Below are positions 59,204 through 64,000 of a DNA stretch of 64,000 nt, piece by piece. The position numbers were made by a program, and so were the translations under genes. A model generated the notes under the pieces. It was not told where the DNA came from. It ran no database searches and worked only from the letters and a program-made list of their open reading frames with translations. Every line of letters starts with the position of its first letter. Position 1 is the stretch's first letter. This DNA is from Streptomyces sp. R41 (GTDB lineage: Bacteria; Actinomycetota; Actinomycetes; Streptomycetales; Streptomycetaceae). The stretch lies in assembly GCF_041053055.1 (NCBI RefSeq), contig NZ_CP163443.1, positions 806,001 through 870,000 on the forward strand, given 5' to 3'.

Positions 59204-60076
59204 ATGGTCCAGGTCGACGTCTTCTGGTCGTACGGCATCGGCGCAAGCTTCGCGACCGCCGCCGCGTACCGGCTCGCCAGCAGGCCCGGTTCACCCCGCC
59301 GCCGCGTCCTTCGGTGGTCGGACCCATACCTGATGGGCACCGTCCTGTACTGCTCGGTGCTGTTCGCGCCCAGCGGCGTATGGCTGCTCTGGGGCTTCCC
59401 AGACTGGGAGACGATGCAGGTGGCGCGTGGGCACGAAGCGCTGCCCGCCTGGCTGGTCGCCCTGTTCGCCGCAACCAACGTGAGCCAGGGCCTGCTCGGA
59501 TACTGGGTAGCTGCGCGGCTGATCGCGGCCGGCCGCGCGTACGCGGCTTTCCTCCAGGCCGGAGTGGGCTACCTCGGGATGTTCTTCATCCTGGTCCACG
59601 GCTGGGACGGGCGCGGGTACCAGCGGTTCTTCTCGGCCGACCGGAAGACCTTCGCGGCCTGGCCGGAGCACCCGGGCTTCGGACAGGTCCTGTCGCGCGT
59701 CGGTGACTGGCTGTCTTCGCCGGTCGCGCTGACGCTGTACGGGATGGGAGCTGTCCTCGTACCCGTGATGCTGGCAGCGATGGTCTCCTGGCTCCGGGCG
59801 GGCGAGCGTGAGCCGGGCAGCGGTGCGGCACCCGGGCACGTCCGCATCGTGCTCGCGGTGCTGGGTGCCGTCTTCGCAGTGGCGCTCGGCAGCGCCGTAG
59901 CCTCAAGTGTTCTGATCCATCTGCTGGACTGGTGGCTCGGCGTGCCCGCCGCGGCGGCCCTCATCGCCCTGGCCGTCGTCCGGCGTGGGACGGGTGCGGC
60001 CCACCGCGCCTTCGGGCTGCTGGCCCTGCCCGACGTGCACAGCGGCCGCCCGCGGCACGTGCCGTCGGCCGGCTGA
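59204..60076 (+). CDS. Multi-pass membrane protein of a TetR regulon
   Basis: 290 residues with about seven hydrophobic segments (YLMGTVLYCSVLFAPSGVWL, AWLVALFAATNVSQGLLGYW, AFLQAGVGYLGMFFILVHGW, LTLYGMGAVLVPVMLAAMVS, VLAVLGAVFAVALGSAVASS, AAAALIALAVV). No known transporter signature. AAAGGAGAG lies before the ATG at 59204; the longer frame overlaps the regulator gene and is less likely. Directly downstream of an operator matching the TetR gene's own, so induced together. Function unknown. Confidence 0.8.
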   Translation: MVQVDVFWSYGIGASFATAAAYRLASRPGSPRRRVLRWSDPYLMGTVLYCSVLFAPSGVWLLWGFPDWETMQVARGHEALPAWLVALFAATNVSQGLLGYWVAARLIAAGRAYAAFLQAGVGYLGMFFILVHGWDGRGYQRFFSADRKTFAAWPEHPGFGQVLSRVGDWLSSPVALTLYGMGAVLVPVMLAAMVSWLRAGEREPGSGAAPGHVRIVLAVLGAVFAVALGSAVASSVLIHLLDWWLGVPAAAALIALAVVRRGTGAAHRAFGLLALPDVHSGRPRHVPSAG

Positions 60077-60128
60077 CGGCGTTGGGCCGGAAATCACCCC
60101 GGCCAGCTCCTAGACGGCACCGAGCCCG

Positions 60129-60153
60129 GGGGGCAGCGCAGCGCGCTGCCCCC
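60129..60153 (+). terminator. Stem-loop terminator
   Basis: GGGGGCAGCGC-AGC-GCGCTGCCCCC: perfect 11-bp stem, three-base loop, followed by GTTATCTTCTT. It lies 52 bases after the membrane-protein stop. Confidence 0.75.
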
Positions 60154-60415
60154 GTTATCTTCTTCGCGGTCCTGCAAGAGGGCCGCTGGCCTCCGGGCCC
60201 GGCATGACTGTTCCCCCCTGTCGAACGGATGACCTGGGGGGTGGTGTCACCGGGCCCGAGAGGCGCCGTTGGAGACGCTGATGAGAGGTCTGACCACCGC
60301 CTGGCCTGGCGCAATGCCCGGCATCCCGCGGGCGGCAGGTCTGCATAACGTGGATGCGCGCATACGACGCCAACGCCCTGGCCAGCACCACACGAACCCC
60401 GCTCGGGAGGATGGG
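60154..60415 (+). other. IS110 left non-coding end, possible bridge-RNA region
   Basis: The 262 bases between the terminator and the IS110 transposase are non-coding apart from an unlikely upstream extension. IS110-group elements encode their bridge RNA in this left end. The region is rich in short inverted G/C runs (for example GGGGGGTGGTGTCACC near 60236-60251). No exact element boundary or RNA fold could be fixed by eye. Confidence 0.35.
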
Positions 60416-61618
60416 TTGTACGACATCGACGACGTGGGCGTCTTCCTCGGCCTGGACGTCGGCAAGAGCGTCCACCACGGGCACGGCCTCACCCCGGCCG
60501 GCAAGAAGGTCTTCGACAAACAGCTGCCCAACAGCGAGCCGAAGCTTCGGGCCGTCTTCGACAAGTTGGCCGCGAAGTTCGGCACCGTGCTGGTGATCGT
60601 GGACCAGCCCGCCTCGATCGGCGCCCTGCCCCTGACGGTCGCCCGGGACGCCGGCTGCAAGGTCGCCTACCTGCCCGGACTCACGATGCGGCGGATCGCC
60701 GATCTGTATCCCGGCGAGGCGAAGACCGACGCGAAGGACGCCGCGGTGATCGCGGACGCAGCCCGGACCTTGCCGCACACCCTGCGCTCGCTGGAGCTGA
60801 CCGACGAGATCACCGCCGAACTGACCGTGCTGGTGGGCTTCGACCAGGACCTGGCGGCCGAGGCCACCCGCACCTCCAACCGGATACGCGGCCTGCTCAC
60901 CCAGTTCCACCCCAGCCTGGAGCGCGTTCTCGGGCCGCGCCTGGACCATCAGGCCGTGACCTGGCTTCTGGAACGCTACGGATCCCCGCAAGCTCTGCGC
61001 ATAGCCGGACGCCGCAAGCTGGTTGAGGTGATCCGGCCCAAGGCCCCGCGCATGGCCCAGCGGTTGATCGACGAGGTCTTCGACGCGCTCGACGAACAAA
61101 CTGTCGTGGTCCCGGGAACCGGCACTCTCGACGTCGTGATCCCGTCCCTGGCCCGCTCGCTCGCGGCCGTTCACGAACAGCGACGAGCCCTGGAAGCGCA
61201 GATCGGGCAGTTGCTGGAGGCTCACCCTCTTTCCGCAGTCCTGACCTCGATGCCGGGGGTCGCGGTCAGGACTGCCGCCACCTTGCTGGCCACCGTCGGC
61301 GACGGCACCAGCTTCCCTACCGCCGCCCACCTGGCCTCCTACGCCGGCCTCGCCCCGACTACGAAGTCTTCGGGAACCTCGATCCACGGCGAACACGCGC
61401 CCAGAGGCGGCAACCGGCAGCTCAAGCGAGCGATGTTCCTGTCCGCGTTCGCCGCCCTGCACGATCCCGCCTCCCGCACCTACTACGACAAGTGCCGGAC
61501 CCGCGGAAAGACCCACACGCAGGCTCTTCTCCGCCTGGCCCGCCACCGCATCAGCGTGCTGTTCGCGATGCTCCGCGACGGCACCTTCTACGAAGCCAGA
61601 ACCCCGCGGCTCGCTTGA
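60416..61618 (+). CDS. IS110-family transposase, intact
   Basis: 400 residues. N-terminal RuvC-like DEDD domain: VGVFLGLDVGKSVHHGHGLT (first Asp at residue 14), VIVDQPASIGALPLTVARDA and GEAKTDAKDAAVIADAA. C-terminal transposase_20 domain with the serine region: LTSMPGVAVRTAATLLATVG, FPTAAHLASYAGLAPTTKSS and RGGNRQLKRAMFLSAFAAL. Start TTG at 60416 with GGGAGGA upstream. No frameshift or stop. Just downstream a DUF5753 gene is truncated, suggesting the element entered that gene. Confidence 0.88.
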   Translation: MYDIDDVGVFLGLDVGKSVHHGHGLTPAGKKVFDKQLPNSEPKLRAVFDKLAAKFGTVLVIVDQPASIGALPLTVARDAGCKVAYLPGLTMRRIADLYPGEAKTDAKDAAVIADAARTLPHTLRSLELTDEITAELTVLVGFDQDLAAEATRTSNRIRGLLTQFHPSLERVLGPRLDHQAVTWLLERYGSPQALRIAGRRKLVEVIRPKAPRMAQRLIDEVFDALDEQTVVVPGTGTLDVVIPSLARSLAAVHEQRRALEAQIGQLLEAHPLSAVLTSMPGVAVRTAATLLATVGDGTSFPTAAHLASYAGLAPTTKSSGTSIHGEHAPRGGNRQLKRAMFLSAFAALHDPASRTYYDKCRTRGKTHTQALLRLARHRISVLFAMLRDGTFYEARTPRLA

Positions 61619-61647
61619 CGAAAGACATAGAGGCACCCCCCGGGCAC

Positions 61648-61965
61648 CCGCGCCGTTACCGGATCGGCGACACCGGCACGATGGCCGCCCAACTCGGCCA
61701 TCTGCTTTCCGAGATGGCGCTGTCGCCCATCTCCCTGGGCGTGATCCCCTTCACGGTCGAGCGCACCGTCTGGCCGATGGCGACCTTCACCGTCTTCGAC
61801 GACCAAAGCGTGCACGCGGACTCGCTCGACGCTGCCGCGACGCTCACCCAGCCGGGACAGGTTGGTCTCTACCTCCGCGCCTTCCGGGGGCTGTCACAGG
61901 CTGCGGTGTACGGCGCCGGCGCACGCGGACTCATCACCCAAGCCCTCACCGCCCTCGACAGATGA
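61648..61965 (+). pseudogene. DUF5753 regulator, C-terminal half
   Basis: RRYRIGDTGTMAAQLGHLLS, then LSPISLGVIPFTVERTVWPM and TFTVFDDQSVHADSLDAAAT to the stop at 61965: the C-terminal half of DUF5753-type XRE regulators. There is no helix-turn-helix; the 5' side ends at the IS110 element about 30 bases away. From 61966 to 62162 only an isolated coding scrap (LRQWAQESLEDLAQRLAEPY) is visible. Confidence 0.7.
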
Positions 61966-62162
61966 AGATCCGCGAAGGCGCGAGACGGAGAAGCGAGACG
62001 GTTGCAACGTCAAGCGCGTGTGTGAACTGCTGCTGACGGCCTGCGCCAGTGGGCACAGGAATCGCTGGAAGATCTTGCACAACGGCTCGCCGAGCCCTAC
62101 CAGGAACCCTTCGGCCAGTGACAATCCTCGAGGCCTCGCTCGCTCCCTGTCACGCTACCGAG

Positions 62163-62819
62163 TCAGGAGCGCGGGACGGCCTCGCTGATGTCCTGGTGCA
62201 TATGGTCCATGAGTTCGCCCATCTCGCGGACGTCGGAGTTCGGGGTGTCGGCGTTCCGCGCCGCACGGCGCAGCCAGTCGGCGGTCGTCAGGGCTAGTGT
62301 GGTGGCCTCTTCTTCGCGGTTGTCGCCGAGGAGTTCCTCGATCCGGAAGGCGAGACCGCCCAGGGTTTCATCGTTGGTCTCCGGCGTCAGGTAGCCGCGC
62401 AGGCCGGTGGGGTACGGGTCCTGAGCTCTGGCGTGCCGCACAGCGGCAAGTACCGCGGGGTCGTCGCTGTACCGGTCGAGATGGCCCAGGAGGACGTAGA
62501 TCCGCGCGATCAGCCGTGGCCGCCCGGGGTGGCGGTCCAGCCAGGCCATCAGCTCCCGCTGGCCACCGAGGTGGTCGATGAGCGGGGTCAGCGCCTCCAC
62601 CGACTTGGTGGGGAGATCCCAGTGGTGGGGAAGGAGCTGGGCCACTTCGTCGGCGAGCCTCGCCTCGTCCTCGGGGCTGAGCGTACCGGCGGTGAACCCG
62701 CTGACCTTCAAGCTGTCCAGGGCGAACCCGTCCGGCCCTGCCTGGTGGGTGGGGCGTGAGGAGCCGTGCCGCCGGCGCAGCAGTTCACCGACGCTCTTGA
62801 GGAGCGGCTTGTCGTGCAC
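62163..62819 (-). CDS. Hypothetical protein, 218 aa
   Basis: Full-length-looking soluble protein with GTG start at 62819 and AGGAGG at ideal spacing. Contents: basic start (LLKSVGELLRRRHGSS), a helical middle (DEARLADEVAQLLPHHWDLP, LDRHPGRPRLIARIYVLLGH) and an acidic C-terminus (LLGDNREEEATTLALTTADW). I do not recognise a family; the helix-turn-helix-like repeats recall TPR proteins only weakly. It is transcribed away from the endonuclease gene. Confidence 0.75.
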   Translation of the reverse strand: MHDKPLLKSVGELLRRRHGSSRPTHQAGPDGFALDSLKVSGFTAGTLSPEDEARLADEVAQLLPHHWDLPTKSVEALTPLIDHLGGQRELMAWLDRHPGRPRLIARIYVLLGHLDRYSDDPAVLAAVRHARAQDPYPTGLRGYLTPETNDETLGGLAFRIEELLGDNREEEATTLALTTADWLRRAARNADTPNSDVREMGELMDHMHQDISEAVPRS

Positions 62820-63270
62820 GAAACCTCCTGATGAATGCTCTCAAGGGCCCCTCGTCCGCGACGGGGAACTCGGACGACACCGCGGTCCGGACGGCGATGC
62901 CGATCGGTGCTCTCCGACGACGGCACCACTACCCTGCCGCCCGGTCGCGGTATCCGCGCGCCCGGTGGCCCGGATGAGTGGGGAGCGCTTGGCGTCAGAG
63001 GAGCTGGGTGTGTCCGGTCGGCGGGCCGACGATGGTCAGGGAGCGCGCGGCGGTGGGCACAGCCGCGGGCACCGTGGGCAGGCGGTGGAGGTGGGGCTGG
63101 CTGCGCTACGGCGTGCTGGCGGGTATCCGGGTGGTCTCGCCCGTCCGGCGGCTGGGTCGCCGAGCGCCAGGAGGCACGAGGGCCGACGCGGGCGTGCTCA
63201 GTGGTGGGATTGCCACCGCTGAACACCAACCAGGACGGGAAAGAGGCCGGCACGGTAGAGATCGGCCGCC
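62820..63270. other. Divergent spacer with possible decayed coding sequence
   Basis: A plus-strand frame from about 63017 (MVRERAAVGTAAGTVGRRWR, WGWLRYGVLAGIRVVSPVRR) has coding bias and might be the original N-terminus of the endonuclease gene in another frame, but the join cannot be established. Otherwise nothing is seen. Confidence 0.3.
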
Positions 63271-63807
63271 GTGGTGGCCACACCAAGGTCGTGGGGCCAA
63301 CGTCACCGACGTCACGCAGGCCCTGGCCCCGGTCGACGGGGAGCCCAGCTGGCCGCGGGCTTGCGGTTCGCCCTGTCGCAGCTGGACGCGCTGCACCACA
63401 CGCAGTTCGAGCAGGCGATCCGGGAACTGATGCGACGTGACGGATGCCCGGATGCTGCCCGGGTCGGAGGTGGCGGCGACCTCGGCGCGGACGTGAAGGC
63501 CACCGATCCGTTCGGGCGGCGCTGGGTGATCCAGTGCAAGCACCGCGGCAACGGGGATCGTGGCTCGGCCGTGGGAACCCCGGATCTGCAGGTGCTCAGC
63601 GGCACCGCACGCCAGGTGCACGGGGCGGACGTGGCGGTGATCGTGACCAACGGCCGTGTCACCGCGCCGGCTGTGGCCTTCGCCAAGCAGCAGCGACTGC
63701 ATGTGGTGGATCGTCGTGTGCTCGGCACCTGGGCCGCAGGCAACCGCCCGCTGTGGGAGCTTCTGCGAGCCCTCCCCCCTCCCCGGAAGCCATCCGCTCT
63801 GTCCTGA
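63271..63807 (+). CDS. Mrr-like restriction endonuclease domain protein
   Basis: The family match runs from about residue 33: LRFALSQLDALHHTQFEQAI, then MRRDGCPDAARVGGGGDLGA and DPFGRRWVIQCKHRGNGDRG. This is the Mrr_cat fold with the D-(15)-QxK nuclease signature (GADVK...QCK), and ends LQVLSGTARQVHGADVAVIV and WELLRALPPPRKPSALS. Mrr-type enzymes cleave methylated or foreign DNA. The first 30 residues from GTG 63271 do not look like protein, so the true start may lie later or an N-terminal frameshift may exist. No partner methylase is near. Confidence 0.75.
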   Translation: MVATPRSWGQRHRRHAGPGPGRRGAQLAAGLRFALSQLDALHHTQFEQAIRELMRRDGCPDAARVGGGGDLGADVKATDPFGRRWVIQCKHRGNGDRGSAVGTPDLQVLSGTARQVHGADVAVIVTNGRVTAPAVAFAKQQRLHVVDRRVLGTWAAGNRPLWELLRALPPPRKPSALS

Positions 63808-63843
63808 GGGCTGTCGCCTACGGACGCCGGCACAGAAGAAGGT

Positions 63844-63870
63844 GCCCGTCGGTGACGGGCCCCCTTTTCG
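63844..63870 (+). terminator. Rho-independent terminator
   Basis: GCCCGTC-GGT-GACGGGC (63844-63860) followed by CCCCCTTTTCG, a stem-loop with a short T run 36 bases after the endonuclease stop. Confidence 0.75.
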
Positions 63871-64000
63871 TGCCTGCGCGGACGGCTGGCGGGGCCGGGT
63901 CCTGGACCTCACCGACCAGCGAGAGTGACGGTGGCCGTACCCGGGCGTGTTCGCGTGCTGCAAGCCGCTGCTTCACCTGGTCGCCCACCACGGCGAAGGT
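63871..64000. other. Window edge, no gene assigned
   Basis: The last 130 bases show no confident gene. A plus-strand frame near the end (KPLLHLVAHHGEG) may be the start of something that continues outside the window. Confidence 0.3.

Noticed and set aside
1..64000. CRISPR arrays, rRNA genes, complete tRNA genes
   Set aside because: No regularly spaced repeat series, no rRNA-like blocks and no complete cloverleaf were seen; only a tRNA-like half at 28734-28766.

Overview
High-GC actinomycete DNA, almost certainly Streptomyces: near-universal G/C third positions, GTG and TTG starts, an LAXTG-type (class E) sortase signal on two proteins, and families typical of the genus (SAV2177-type methyltransferase, SigE-family ECF sigma, DUF5753 regulator). 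The many degraded insertion sequences, the gene fragments and a broken terminal-protein gene (tpg) suggest an unstable accessory region, such as the arm of a linear chromosome or a linear plasmid.

Layout. 1-2.9 kb: sugar ABC importer (binding protein plus two permeases). 2.9-9.4 kb: helicase and transposase relics around two alpha/beta hydrolases, an NTF2-like protein and a VOC protein. 9.7-14 kb: secreted FG-GAP repeat protein, a broken DUF5753 regulator, a small protein and a SAV2177-type methyltransferase. 15.4-20 kb: complete lasso-peptide cluster (precursor, cyclase, RRE protein, protease, ABC exporter) whose predicted core LLQRHGNDRLILSKN belongs to the citrulassin family. 20-23 kb: SDR and Tn3 relics, then a divergent hydrolase/TetR pair. 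23-31 kb: phosphotransferase, DUF1152 protein, an IS5-type element beside a membrane-protein gene, a sortase-anchored surface protein, a terpene synthase and a DHFR-like reductase. 31-45 kb: the most scrambled part, with ISL3, IS5 and IS200/IS605 fragments, tpg and lexA/nrdR relics, and an MBL-fold hydrolase gene framed by inverted ISL3-like ends. Intact genes here include a DUF308/TetR pair with three operator boxes, a methyltransferase, a DHFR-like reductase, a SigE-family sigma with its partner, and an SDR. 44.5-60 kb: a D-amino-acid-oxidase-like gene and a run of TetR genes each next to a reductase, transporter or membrane protein, several with clear palindromic operators. It also holds a glxA-type regulator plus gap, placed between two pieces of an ATP-dependent DNA ligase gene. 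60-64 kb: an intact IS110 transposase abutting a truncated DUF5753 regulator, a hypothetical gene and an Mrr-like endonuclease.

Together: the lasso cluster is the clearest multi-gene system and looks complete except for the arginine deiminase, which in this family is encoded elsewhere in the genome. The TetR modules read as independent stress or detoxification switches. Much of the rest is a record of transposition, with frameshifts, tandem duplications and truncated ends. All assignments come from reading the sequence; no database search was run.
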